Shown piece after piece: positions 26,137 to 34,513 of a stretch of DNA of 64,000 nucleotides. The translations under genes were made by a program, and so were the position numbers. The stretch covers positions 62,001 to 126,000 of the forward strand of contig NZ_CADIKL010000014.1 of NCBI RefSeq assembly GCF_902859945.1, written 5' to 3'. Every line of letters starts with the position of its first letter. Within the stretch, counting starts at the first letter, position 1. The notes below the pieces were generated by a model, which worked only from the letters and a program-made list of their open reading frames with translations, did not search any database and was not told the DNA's origin. The DNA comes from Paraburkholderia caffeinitolerans (GTDB taxonomy: Bacteria; Pseudomonadota; Gammaproteobacteria; Burkholderiales; Burkholderiaceae).

Positions 26137-27141
26137 TTAGCGCTTGAAGTAGCCCTTCACCGCCGCGACGAACGTATCGATGTCGGCGGCGCTCACGTCG
26201 AGATGCGTCACGAAACGCGACGCATAGAGCATTTGCGTGAGGATGCCGCGCTCCTTGAGCCACGCCTCCAGCGGCGCGCAATCGGCCTGCGGGAACTGCG
26301 CGAACACCATGTTGGTGGCTTGCGACGCCACTTTCACTTCGTCGATTTGGGCGAGCCCGGCCGCGAGGCGCGCGGCGTTCGCGTGGTCGTCGGCGAGGCG
26401 CGCCACGTTGTGATCGAGCGCGTAAAGGCACGCGGCCGCGAGCACGCCCGCCTGGCGCATGCCGCCGCCCAGCATCTTGCGCCAGCGGTGCGCCGAGCCA
26501 ATCAGCGCCTTGCTGCCCACCAGCACCGAGCCGACCGGCGTGCCCAGGCCCTTCGAAAAGCAGATCGACACCGAGTCGAAGCCGTCGGTCAGCGCCATGA
26601 GCGACTGGTTCGAGTCGACCACCGCATTGAACACGCGCGCGCCGTCGAGGTGCGTGGCGAGCCCGCGGCCATGCGCGAACTGCGTGGCCTCGGCGACATA
26701 CGCCGCAGGCAGCACCTTCCCGCCGATGGTGTTCTCCAGCGCGAAGAGGCGCGTGCGCGCGAAATGGTCGTCGATCGGCTTGATCGCGGCAGCGACGCGC
26801 TCGAGCGAGATCGTGCCGTCTTCGGAATTTTCGAGCGGCTGGGGCTGGATGCTGCCGAGCACCGCCGCGCCGCCGCCTTCGTATTTGTACGTGTGGGCCG
26901 CCTGGCCAACGATGTATTCGTCGCCGCGCGCGCAATGCGCCATCAGCGCGGCAAGGTTGCTCTGGGTGCCGCTGGGGAAGAACAGGCCCGCCTCCTTGCC
27001 GGCCTGTTCGGCCACGCGCGCCTGCAGGCGCAGCACGGTGGGGTCGTCGCCCCAGACGTCGTCGCCGGTTTCGGCGCTAGTCATGGCGGCAAGCATGGCG
27101 GGGCTCGGACGGGTAACGGTGTCGCTACGCAGATCGATCAT
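26137..27141 (-). CDS. ltaE: Low-specificity L-threonine aldolase
   Basis: A 334-residue PLP enzyme of the Gly1/LtaE family that cleaves L-threonine or L-allo-threonine to glycine and acetaldehyde. The N-terminus MIDLRSDTVTRPSPAM is a family hallmark. The PLP lysine is Lys197 (CFSKGLGTPVGS), preceded by the conserved HLDGAR segment. The start at 27141 has a GAGGA site about ten bases upstream. It is a single gene, convergent with the MFS gene. Confidence 0.95.
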   Translation of the reverse strand: MIDLRSDTVTRPSPAMLAAMTSAETGDDVWGDDPTVLRLQARVAEQAGKEAGLFFPSGTQSNLAALMAHCARGDEYIVGQAAHTYKYEGGGAAVLGSIQPQPLENSEDGTISLERVAAAIKPIDDHFARTRLFALENTIGGKVLPAAYVAEATQFAHGRGLATHLDGARVFNAVVDSNQSLMALTDGFDSVSICFSKGLGTPVGSVLVGSKALIGSAHRWRKMLGGGMRQAGVLAAACLYALDHNVARLADDHANAARLAAGLAQIDEVKVASQATNMVFAQFPQADCAPLEAWLKERGILTQMLYASRFVTHLDVSAADIDTFVAAVKGYFKR

Positions 27142-27315
27142 GCGGATGGCTTCCTCATAATGGCCGTGCACACACGGCGCGTTCCGCCGCGTTGCGCGGC
27201 GTGGAAACCATCGAGTGTATTTTCAAACGGCTTGCGAAGGGAAGCCAGAAATACCGAAGCCGAAAACGAAACCGGGGCGCGTGGCCCCGGTGTGCAAACT
27301 CAGGCCGTCGCGTGG

Positions 27316-28062
27316 CTAGCGCGGCAGCAGTTGCAGCGGATCGACCGGCTTGCCGTCGCTGCGCACTTCGAACACCACGCCCGGAATGCCGTCGTTGTCG
27401 ACGCCCATTTCGGCGATCGGCTGGCCTTGCGAAACGGCGTCGTCTTCCTTCACGAGCAGCCTGCCGTTGTGGCCGTAGGCCGTCACGGTCTGGTCGTTGT
27501 GCTTGATGATGACGAGCGGACCATAGGCTTCGATGCCCGAGCCCGCGTAGACCACGCGGCCCGCGGCAGCGGCCCTGATCTGCTCGCCCTGGGTGCCGCC
27601 GATCACAATGCCATTGGACTTGCCCGGCGAGAAACGCTGCAGGATCGGACCGCGCACGGGCCACGCCAGCGCAAGCGCAGCCGGCGCGGCCGGCGCAGGT
27701 GCTGCAACGCCGGCGGCCGCGGGCACGGCGCTGGTGTACGCGGGCGGCTGGGGAGCCGCATTCGCGTAGCCCGGCGGCGGCGCGACGCGCAGCACCTGGC
27801 CGGGCAGCACCTGGGCGTTCGGCGGCATCTGGTTCCAGCTCGCGAGGTCTTGCGGGCGCTGGCCATAGGCGCTGGCGATGCGCGAAAGCGTGTCGCCGGG
27901 GTTGACGCGGTAATAGCCGGCCGGCACGCCGTTGGAGGTCATGGTGGGCGCCGGAGTCGTGTTGCTCTCCCAAGGGGGCATGAGCGTGCTGCAGGCGCTG
28001 CAGGCTAGCGTGAGCGCGGCCAATGCCACGTACGCACCCGGGTTTCGCCGTTGTCGATTCAT
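27316..28062 (-). CDS. NlpD-like lipoprotein with LysM and degenerate M23 domain
   Basis: A 248-residue outer-envelope lipoprotein. The signal peptide has possible lipoboxes at Cys21 and Cys24, a LysM peptidoglycan-binding domain lies at about 50-94 (YYRVNPGDTLSRIASAYGQ), then a Pro/Ala linker, then an M23 (LytM) domain at about 150-245. The catalytic M23 histidines appear lost: the first motif reads SNGIVIGG rather than HxGxD, and the last reads VVFEVR rather than HxH. It therefore looks like a non-catalytic amidase activator such as NlpD or EnvC rather than an endopeptidase. No surE, pcm or rpoS gene is adjacent, so it is not the classical nlpD locus. Confidence 0.87.
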   Translation of the reverse strand: MNRQRRNPGAYVALAALTLACSACSTLMPPWESNTTPAPTMTSNGVPAGYYRVNPGDTLSRIASAYGQRPQDLASWNQMPPNAQVLPGQVLRVAPPPGYANAAPQPPAYTSAVPAAAGVAAPAPAAPAALALAWPVRGPILQRFSPGKSNGIVIGGTQGEQIRAAAAGRVVYAGSGIEAYGPLVIIKHNDQTVTAYGHNGRLLVKEDDAVSQGQPIAEMGVDNDGIPGVVFEVRSDGKPVDPLQLLPR

Positions 28063-28403
28063 CTTGCTGTACCTCGCTGGTTCCTCGCTGTTTCCACGCC
28101 ACGTACGGCGGGAATGCGTATCTGGATGCGCGTGGGGCCGCTGGCGTTCGCCTGCGATACCCTGATTAAGCCGGAATTGGCGAACGGCCCCCATTATATC
28201 GTCCCATGCGCGACGCTCTTTTTTCGCGCGCAGGCTTAGGCGCCGCGCATGGGCGTCGTCGCCGCCCGCCGGGGCTCGCGCACGCCGGGCCCATTCGCTT
28301 GTGCGCTCGCCTATACTGGGTCCTGCTGCTCACATCAGACAATCAGACAATTAGACGAAAGGCGGCCTCTCGCTGTGGTGCAACGTCCGTGAGGAACATT
28401 AGG
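28063..28403. other. Intergenic region with short tandem CAGACAAT repeat
   Basis: About 340 bases, the divergent promoters of the NlpD-like gene and of the 106-residue gene. Around 28336-28356 a short CAGACAAT-type tandem repeat occurs. No gene is supported. Confidence 0.5.
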
Positions 28404-28724
28404 ATGAACAAAGCCACTTTCCTTTCCCTGCAGATCAACGTCGAAGACGTCGCCGCCTCGCCCGGCCTCGTCGAATTGCTGAACAACCACCTGGTCTTTG
28501 CCGCCGACGTCGCGGAAGCCGCCGACGAACTGATCCAGCACGCCAGTATCGCGCGGCTCTCGGGCGGCCTGGAAGCCACGGTCGAAATTCCGGCCATCGT
28601 GATCGAGCGCCTGCGCGACGCCCTCGACACGCTGAGCGGCTATGACGAAACCTGGCTGTTCGCGCTCGAGTCCGGCCGCGCGCTATTCGACGATATTGCA
28701 CGCCGGCGCCACCTGCTGCATTGA
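28404..28724 (+). CDS. Hypothetical protein, 106 residues
   Basis: Not recognised. An acidic, helical, soluble protein (MNKATFLSLQINVEDVAASPGLVELL...) with no signal peptide or membrane segment; the Leu/Ala heptad spacing in the middle suggests a helical bundle. The start at 28404 is supported by AGGAACATTAGG upstream, and the codon bias is that of its neighbours. It lies about 100 bases before the DUF2968 gene on the same strand and could be cotranscribed. Confidence 0.65.
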   Translation: MNKATFLSLQINVEDVAASPGLVELLNNHLVFAADVAEAADELIQHASIARLSGGLEATVEIPAIVIERLRDALDTLSGYDETWLFALESGRALFDDIARRRHLLH

Positions 28725-28825
28725 ACGTGCGCGCAGCGCGAACCTGAGCGGACCGCCGGCGTGGTCGCCTTGGCCACCCCGGCCGGGCGCCACGACGCGT
28801 CGCATGACATTTTGGGGGAAACGCC

Positions 28826-29608
28826 GTGAAGTCGTTCCTGAATCGCCGTAGCGCCAAGCTCACCAACGGCGCCTCGCACCTCGTCGCCGTCGAACCCGAA
28901 ACGCCGCCCAAAGCCGCCCCCGGGAACGATGCCGCGCACGCCGCCAGTGGCGGCGTCGTGATCGACGATGGCGCGCCCATTGGCACCGAAACGCTTGCTC
29001 CGCGCTCGCCCGAGGCCGGCACGGCGGCACGCCCGGTCTCCACGCTGCACGCGGTGCCGGCCATGCCGGCGCACCTGAGCAACCGGCCTGTGCAAGTCGC
29101 GGAGGGCGCTTCGTTCGAAGCGCTCGCGGCCGCCGATGAGCTCGCCACGTTCCGCGTGTTCCGCAGCTTCGATTACGTTGTGACACTGCTGTTTCATGGC
29201 CCCACGCTCTCTTACTTCGCGACCCTGCATCAGGACAACACGCTCTGGCACGCCTTGCGGGCCGCCGATCTCGATTCGGCCAGCGCGGCGTTTCATCATC
29301 TCGAAGAGCAGGCGACGCGCCTCGCCGACGGCGAAACCCGCCTCGCCCAACTTGCCGCGCAAAACGCGATGCTCACGAAGCAGATCGAGCAGGCGGAGAC
29401 GCAAGCCGAGCGTCTGCGCGTCGACCTGCAGCGCCATACCGAGCAGGAGCACCGCGTGAGCGCGCGCCAGCATCAGGTGCGCAAGGACGTGGCGCAGCTC
29501 GAAGCGCAACGCATCGCCGCGCAGGCGCAGTTGAACAAGGCGCACAGAACGATCCATCAGCTAAGCGTGGCGAGCAACGAAGGCGTGCCGCATCTGCCGA
29601 GCCGCTGA
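28826..29608 (+). CDS. DUF2968-like coiled-coil protein
   Basis: A 260-residue protein. After a low-complexity N-terminus (about 1-95, Ala/Pro/Thr-rich) comes a conserved part LATFRVFRSFDYVVTLLFHGPTLSYFATL (about 110-138), then a long coiled coil from about 150 to 245 rich in Gln, Ala, Leu and Arg. This matches the Burkholderia DUF2968 family. The start is GTG at 28826 with GGGGGAA upstream. Function unknown; the coiled coil suggests self-association or a structural role. Confidence 0.7.
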   Translation: MKSFLNRRSAKLTNGASHLVAVEPETPPKAAPGNDAAHAASGGVVIDDGAPIGTETLAPRSPEAGTAARPVSTLHAVPAMPAHLSNRPVQVAEGASFEALAAADELATFRVFRSFDYVVTLLFHGPTLSYFATLHQDNTLWHALRAADLDSASAAFHHLEEQATRLADGETRLAQLAAQNAMLTKQIEQAETQAERLRVDLQRHTEQEHRVSARQHQVRKDVAQLEAQRIAAQAQLNKAHRTIHQLSVASNEGVPHLPSR

Positions 29609-29689
29609 AGCCTTCCTGTTCTTCCTGTTTACCGAATACCCAAAAGAAAAGCGCGGGCCGGAAAAATACCGGGCCGCGCTGGGACTGCA

Positions 29690-30060
29690 TACTGCTACTG
29701 CGTACTGCAACTTCGTGCTACGTACTGCAACTGCTAATGCAACCTCTTTGCTAACTGCACCTTCTACTGCTGACTACGTGCTGCTACTGCATACTGCCTA
29801 TTGCGTAAAGCACCATCTACTTCAACATCTACTGCGCACTGCTTACTGCAACTGCCAACTACACCTCTTTGCTTACTGCACCTTCTACTGCGTACTGCAA
29901 CTTCCACTACTGACTGCCTACTGCGTAAAACGACATCTACTACGTACTGCTTACTCCAACTGCCAACTACACCTCTTTGCTTACTGCACCTTCTACAACG
30001 TACCGCAACTTCCACTACCTACTGCGTAAAGCCACTGCTACTACGCACTACAATTTCCAA
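29690..30060. repeat. Degenerate TACTGC-rich satellite with a ~110-bp higher-order repeat
   Basis: About 370 bases made almost entirely of TACTGC-like hexamers (TACTGC, AACTGC, TGCGTA, CTACTG), with far lower G+C and few G residues on the plus strand. A 37-base segment beginning CTGC(T/C)AA recurs at 29731, 29852 and 29960, that is at 121- and 108-base steps, so there are about three tandem copies. The composition is unlike anything near it. The frame open across it on both strands is a composition effect, and I do not call it a gene. There is no spacer/repeat regularity of a CRISPR. Confidence 0.8.
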
Positions 30061-30119
30061 CCGCCACCTGCGCGAAGCCACTCGACGCGACTTCGCTTCA
30101 ACCTGCGGCCACTACGTAC

Positions 30120-30449
30120 TTAGTGACCGAAATAAACCGATTGCGACGGAGTAACAGCCTGCGGCTGCACGGCCGGGCCACCCGCCTGCGAGGTACCCAC
30201 CGCCGGCGCGCCATAACCGCTGGTATCGCCGCGCGCGAGTTTTTCCTGGGTCACGCGGGCCTGCGCGGCCTGCAGATTCTGCGGATAGTTCACCTGGTTA
30301 TCCGCCGGGTTGTAACCGGCCTGCTCGAGCTCGACGAGCTCCGCGCGCACTTGGGCGCGGGTCAAACCTTGCTGGCTCGACTGGGCAAACGAAACGGCCG
30401 GGATAGCGAGTGCCGCGGCCACCACAACTGCGGGGAAGAACTTTTTCAT
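30120..30449 (-). CDS. DUF4148 exported protein
   Basis: A 109-residue secreted protein of the DUF4148 family, common in Burkholderia. A signal peptide ends near residue 22 (VSFAQ). The DUF4148 core LTRAQVRAELVELEQAGYNPA is at about 29-49, followed by a conserved YP-x2-LQAAQARV stretch, then a flexible Gly/Pro/Gln tail. Role unknown. It abuts the TACTGC satellite downstream. Confidence 0.88.
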   Translation of the reverse strand: MKKFFPAVVVAAALAIPAVSFAQSSQQGLTRAQVRAELVELEQAGYNPADNQVNYPQNLQAAQARVTQEKLARGDTSGYGAPAVGTSQAGGPAVQPQAVTPSQSVYFGH

Positions 30450-30577
30450 GATCCAACCTCCATCGGGTTCGTGTCCGCTTCGAACTCTGTGTCCGTCAGC
30501 GTTTGATCCAAGTCTAGGCGTTTACCCGTACCAGGGTAAACCCTTATTACACAAAACATCATTGCAAAAGCGGCAAT

Positions 30578-30606
30578 AAAAAAGGGAGCCTGATGGCTCC
30601 CTTTTT
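30578..30606 (-). terminator. Terminator of gnd
   Basis: A perfect stem (AAAAAAGGGAGCC / GGCTCCCTTTTT, loop TGAT) 40 bases after the gnd stop, with a T-run on the minus strand. The symmetrical A/T tracts allow bidirectional use. Confidence 0.92.
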
Positions 30607-30646
30607 ACTCAACAGCGCCCTGGCAGGCACTGGCTTCGCGCACGCC

Positions 30647-32056
30647 TTATGACCAGTCGGCGTGGAAGCTGCCAGGCTTGTCCACGCGCTCGAAGGTATG
30701 CGCGCCGAAGAAGTCGCGTTGCGCCTGCACGAGGTTCGCGGGCACGCGCTCCGAACGATAGCCGTCGAAGTACGCGATCGCCGACGAAAACGCCGGCACC
30801 GGCACGCCGGAGTTCACCGCCTGGATCACCACTTCGCGCAACGCCGCCTGGTAATTCGCGGCGATATCGCGGAAATAAGGATCGAGCAGCAGATTGTCGA
30901 GCTGCGGGGCCTTCGCATAGGCGTCCATGATCTTCTGCAGGAAGCGCGCGCGGATGATGCAGCCGGCGCGGAAGATCTTCGCGATCGTGCCGTATTGCAG
31001 ATCCCACTTGTACTCGTCCGAGGCCGCGCGCAGTTGCGCGAAACCCTGCGCGTACGAGATCACCTTCGAGAAGTACAGCGCGCGGCGCACCGCTTCGATA
31101 AACGCCTTGCGATCGCCCGAGAACGGCTTCACGTCCGGGCCCGCGAGCACCTTGCTCGCCGCCACGCGCTGCGTCTTGAGCGACGAGAGCACCCGCGCGA
31201 ACACGGCTTCCGTGATGAGCGGCAGCGGCGCGCCCACATCGAGCGCATTCTGGCTCGTCCACTTGCCAGTGCCCTTTTGCGCGGCGCGGTCGAGAATCAC
31301 GTCGACGAGATACTGGCCCGTCTCGTCGTCTTTCTTGCCGAAGATCTTCGAGGTAATTTCGATCAGGTAGCTGTCGAGCTCGCCCTGGTTCCACTCCGTG
31401 TAGACCTGGCCCAGCTCCTCGTTCGAGAGGCCGAGCACCTGCTTGAGCACCGCGTAGCTTTCGGCGATCAACTGCATGTCGCCGTATTCGATACCGTTGT
31501 GGACCATCTTCACGTAATGGCCCGCGCCGTCCGGACCCATGTACGCGACGCATGGCTCGCCATCGGGCGCCTTCGCGGCGATCTCGGTGAGGATTGGCGC
31601 AACCAGATCGTAGGCGTCGCGCGGGCCGCCCGGCATGATCGAGGGGCCCTTGAGCGCCCCCTCCTCGCCACCCGACACACCCGTGCCGATAAAGTGCAGG
31701 CCCGCCTTCGCGAGTTCCTGGTTGCGGCGGATGGTATCGGTGAAATGCGTGTTGCCGCCGTCGATCAGGATATCGCCCTGGTCCAGCAGCGGCTTGAGCG
31801 CGGCGATGGTGGCGTCGGTGGGCTCGCCGGCTTTCACCATCATCAGAATGCGGCGCGGCTTTTCGAGCGACGCGACAAACTCTTCGAGCGTGTACGTCGG
31901 CACGAGCTTGCGCTCGGGGTACTCAGCGATCAGCTCGTCGGTTTTCTCGCGGGTGCGGTTGAACACCGACACCGCATGACCCCGGCTCTCGATGTTGAGC
32001 GCGAGATTGCGCCCCATCACGGCCAGACCCACCACGCCGATTGGCTGTTTGCTCAT
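30647..32056 (-). CDS. gnd: 6-phosphogluconate dehydrogenase, decarboxylating
   Basis: A 469-residue enzyme of the pentose phosphate pathway that oxidises 6-phosphogluconate to ribulose 5-phosphate with NADP. The Rossmann motif GLAVMGRNLALNI, the GGNTHFTDT motif and the substrate/catalytic segment GHYVKMVHNGIEY, which carries the catalytic lysine, are all present. Length equals the family norm. The start at 32056 is MSKQPIGVVG; an in-frame ATG six codons upstream is less likely. Single gene with its own terminator. Confidence 0.97.
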   Translation of the reverse strand: MSKQPIGVVGLAVMGRNLALNIESRGHAVSVFNRTREKTDELIAEYPERKLVPTYTLEEFVASLEKPRRILMMVKAGEPTDATIAALKPLLDQGDILIDGGNTHFTDTIRRNQELAKAGLHFIGTGVSGGEEGALKGPSIMPGGPRDAYDLVAPILTEIAAKAPDGEPCVAYMGPDGAGHYVKMVHNGIEYGDMQLIAESYAVLKQVLGLSNEELGQVYTEWNQGELDSYLIEITSKIFGKKDDETGQYLVDVILDRAAQKGTGKWTSQNALDVGAPLPLITEAVFARVLSSLKTQRVAASKVLAGPDVKPFSGDRKAFIEAVRRALYFSKVISYAQGFAQLRAASDEYKWDLQYGTIAKIFRAGCIIRARFLQKIMDAYAKAPQLDNLLLDPYFRDIAANYQAALREVVIQAVNSGVPVPAFSSAIAYFDGYRSERVPANLVQAQRDFFGAHTFERVDKPGSFHADWS

Positions 32057-32178
32057 GTTGAATCTCCACTTCAAACGATTGGGGCAATGCCGCGCGGCGT
32101 TGCGCGCGGCATCGATCGTGCAAGGATAAGGGAATCCTCCACGCGGCGTGCCGGAGCGCGCAAGAGCGCGGTTATCGC

Positions 32179-32817
32179 TTACAGGCCAACCGCGACCGCC
32201 CGCTTGCGAAACACCACGCTGAAATTATTGGCCGGCATCGGCACCACGGCCTCGCACGCAAAGCCTTCGGCCTGCGCGAGTGCTTCGACCGCTTCCAGGT
32301 CGCGCACGCCCCACGACGGGTCGCGCGCGCGCAAATCGGCGTCGAAGGCCTCGTTCGAGGGCGCGGTGTGTGCGCCGCCGCGCCGGTACGGGCCATAGAG
32401 CACCAATACGCCGCCCTCGGCAACTCGCGCGCCCGCGCCTTTCATCAAGGCGACAGCTGCCTCCCAGGGCGCGATGTGAATCATGTTGATGCAGACGATG
32501 GCGTCCACCGCATGCACGGGCCAGTGCTCGCGGCGCACGTCGAGATCGAGCGGCTCGCGCAGGTTCGCGAGGCCCGTGTGCGCGCGCCACGCGGCAATGG
32601 ACAAGCGGGCGCGCGGATCGGCGTCGCTCGGCTGCCATTCGATGCCAGGCAGCGCCGCCGCGAAATGCACGGCGTGCTGGCCCGTGCCGCTCGCGATCTC
32701 CAGCACGGTGCCGTGCGCAGGCAGCGCGTGGCGCAATACGTCGAGGATCGGCGCTGCGTTGCGCGCGGCGGCGGGCGCCGTGAGGCGGTGGATATCTTGA
32801 TCCTGGGGATCGTTCAT
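32179..32817 (-). CDS. DUF938 SAM-dependent methyltransferase-like protein
   Basis: A 212-residue class-I methyltransferase fold of the DUF938 family. The SAM-binding motif VLEIASGTGQHAVHFA is at about 38-53, and the next motif INMIHIAPWEA lies near 110. The start at 32817 (MNDPQDQD) fits the family; an upstream ATG at 32850, seven bases after the previous stop, would couple translation and is possible. It lies just after the PPOX flavoprotein gene on the same strand. Substrate unknown. Confidence 0.8.
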   Translation of the reverse strand: MNDPQDQDIHRLTAPAAARNAAPILDVLRHALPAHGTVLEIASGTGQHAVHFAAALPGIEWQPSDADPRARLSIAAWRAHTGLANLREPLDLDVRREHWPVHAVDAIVCINMIHIAPWEAAVALMKGAGARVAEGGVLVLYGPYRRGGAHTAPSNEAFDADLRARDPSWGVRDLEAVEALAQAEGFACEAVVPMPANNFSVVFRKRAVAVGL

Positions 32818-32857
32818 CGTGTCGTGGGGTTGGGTTGCGTAAAACTGCATGGATCGG

Positions 32858-33475
32858 TCAGTACAGGCTCTTCTTCATGCGCTCGGCAAGATCGGCTTCA
32901 TAGCGTTCGACGTCGAAGGTCTCGCCGTATTGCTCGACGCTCACGCGCTGCAGCATCTCGCCCGCGCTCGGTAATTGCGAACGCTCGACATGATGCGCCG
33001 GGTCCCAGAGATTCGAGCGCACGATCGCCTTCGCGCAGTGGAAGTACACGCTTTGCACGTCGATCAGCAGCACCGAGCGCGGCGGCTTGCCGTCCACGGC
33101 GAAGCTCGCGAGCAGTTCGGGGTCGAGGCTCACGCGTGCGCGGCCGTTCACGCGCAGCGTCTCGCCCACGCCTGGCACCATGAACAGCAAGCCGACCTGC
33201 GGCGCGGCCACCACGTTGTGCAGGCTGTCGACGCGGTTGTTGCCGGGACGGTCGGGCAAGGCCAGCGTATGCGGATCGAGGATGCGCACGAAGCCGGGCG
33301 CGTCGCCGCGCGGCGAGCAGTCGAGCCCTTCGGGGCCGCCCGTCGCGAGCACCACGAACGGCGAAAGCTCGATGAAGCGGCGGTAATCCGCGTTCACATG
33401 ATCGATTTCCTTGCGCAGCGAGCGCTCGTTCGGCGCGCCGTAGTGGGCTTCGAGATCCGCGATCGTGTTCGGCAT
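32858..33475 (-). CDS. FMN-dependent PPOX-type flavoprotein (MSMEG_1061-like)
   Basis: A 205-residue pyridoxamine 5'-phosphate oxidase-fold protein, probably FMN-binding. The motif SPFVVLATGGPEGLDCSPRGDAPGFVRI resembles the MSMEG_1061 group, in which a flavin oxidoreductase reaction is expected but physiological substrates are unknown. The LPDRPGNNRVDSL and LFMVPGVGETLRVNGRARV strands are typical. A GGAAG site precedes the start. It probably forms a two-gene unit with the DUF938 gene. Confidence 0.8.
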   Translation of the reverse strand: MPNTIADLEAHYGAPNERSLRKEIDHVNADYRRFIELSPFVVLATGGPEGLDCSPRGDAPGFVRILDPHTLALPDRPGNNRVDSLHNVVAAPQVGLLFMVPGVGETLRVNGRARVSLDPELLASFAVDGKPPRSVLLIDVQSVYFHCAKAIVRSNLWDPAHHVERSQLPSAGEMLQRVSVEQYGETFDVERYEADLAERMKKSLY

Positions 33476-33484
33476 GAGGCTTCC

Positions 33485-33528
33485 TTGTGGCTGCGTTGTG
33501 GCTGCGTTGTTGCTGCGTTATTGCTTCA
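33485..33528. repeat. Tandem 11-bp repeat
   Basis: Four consecutive TTGTGGCTGCG-like units (33485, 33496, 33507, 33518), the last two degenerate, in the short gap between the PPOX gene start and the sirtuin stop. Probably a slippage product. Confidence 0.65.
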
Positions 33529-33590
33529 TCGATGCTGCGATGCTGACGCCCATTGCGGGCCGCCTGAAGCCGCGACGCTTGGGGCGACAC

Positions 33591-34490
33591 TTATGCCGCA
33601 TTCAGGCGCGCGGCCAGCGCTTCGAGCGTGGCCGCGCACGGCGCCGCCACCTTGAGCGCGAGCAGCGGATCGGCGCGCGTCTTGCCGAGGTTGATCGCCG
33701 CCACGGGCTTGCCGCGCTGCTGCGCCCACGCGCAGAAGCGATAGCCCGAATACACCATCAATGACGAACCGACCACGAGCACCGCATCCGCCTCGTCGAG
33801 CGCCGCCGAGGCCGCAGCCACGCGTTCACGCGGCACGTTCTCGCCGAAAAACACCACAGAGGGCTTGAGCACGCCACCGCACGCCTCGCAGGCAGGAATG
33901 TCGAAAGCCTGCTCGCCGTCGAAGTCGAGGTGCGCGTCGCCATCGGCGGCAGGCTCGGCGTACGCGTCCGCCAGCGCCGGATTGCCTGCTTCGAGGCGCG
34001 GCTGCAGCGACGCGCGCGCGTATTGCGCGCCGCAGTCGAGGCAATGCACGTGGCCGATGCTGCCGTGCAGCTCGATCACATCGGAGCTGCCCGCACGTTG
34101 ATGCAGTCCATCGACATTCTGCGTGACGAGCGCGCCGATCCGCTGCGCGGCGCCCAGTTGCGCGAGCGCGCGATGCGCGCCATTGGGCTGCGCGAGGCCA
34201 ACGGTCGGCCAGCCGATCATGCTGCGCGCCCAATAGCGCCGCCGCGCGCTTTCGGAGCCGAGAAATTCCTGCAGCGTGATGGGCGGCGAGCGCTTCCATG
34301 CGCCGTTTTCATCGCGGTAGCCGGGAATGCCCGAGTCCGTGCTGATGCCCGCGCCGGTCAGCACGAACAGGCGCGGGTGACGTTCGGCGAACGCGTGCAG
34401 CGCGTCGAGCGCGGCGCAATCGGGCTGGCTGGCAGCGAGCGGTGAAGTGGGATCGGAAGCGGGATCGGGATCGGAAGCGGGATCGGACAT
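33591..34490 (-). CDS. NAD-dependent protein deacetylase, sirtuin (Sir2) family
   Basis: A 299-residue sirtuin that removes acyl groups from lysines using NAD. NAD-binding motif GAGIS is at 46-50, TQNVDGLH at 123-130, catalytic His142 in LHG, and the zinc cysteines at 150, 153, 201 and 204 (CLDC, CEACGG). The FFGENVP and GSSLMVYSGYRF segments fit the bacterial class-II group. The first 18 residues are a SDPASDPDP-type repeat produced by an 18-bp tandem repeat at 34451-34486. The start at 34490 is used, but an internal start after that repeat is possible. Confidence 0.9.
   Translation of the reverse strand: MSDPASDPDPASDPTSPLAASQPDCAALDALHAFAERHPRLFVLTGAGISTDSGIPGYRDENGAWKRSPPITLQEFLGSESARRRYWARSMIGWPTVGLAQPNGAHRALAQLGAAQRIGALVTQNVDGLHQRAGSSDVIELHGSIGHVHCLDCGAQYARASLQPRLEAGNPALADAYAEPAADGDAHLDFDGEQAFDIPACEACGGVLKPSVVFFGENVPRERVAAASAALDEADAVLVVGSSLMVYSGYRFCAWAQQRGKPVAAINLGKTRADPLLALKVAAPCAATLEALAARLNAA
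34451..34486. repeat. 18-bp tandem repeat at the sirtuin N-terminus
   Basis: Two copies of an 18-base unit (GATCGGAAGCGGGATCGG) inside the 5' end of the sirtuin gene, coding for Ser-Asp-Pro-rich residues. Length divides by three, so copy change would not shift the frame. Confidence 0.75.
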
Positions 34491-34513
34491 GACGGTCTGG
34501 CGGGAATTGGGGA

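Noticed and set aside
24484..28008. 1174-codon plus-strand open frame covering the MFS, ltaE and lysM genes
   Set aside because: It crosses three well-supported genes in another frame or strand; composition (Arg/His/Ala-rich) is that of a shadow.
29715..30029. 104-codon frame in the TACTGC region
   Set aside because: The repeat is open on both strands by composition; the peptide is a low-complexity run of Leu, Thr, Ala, Tyr and Cys without a ribosome-binding site.
29690..30060. CRISPR array
   Set aside because: No regular direct repeats with unique spacers of constant size; repeats are degenerate hexamers and ~110-bp units, and no cas gene is near.
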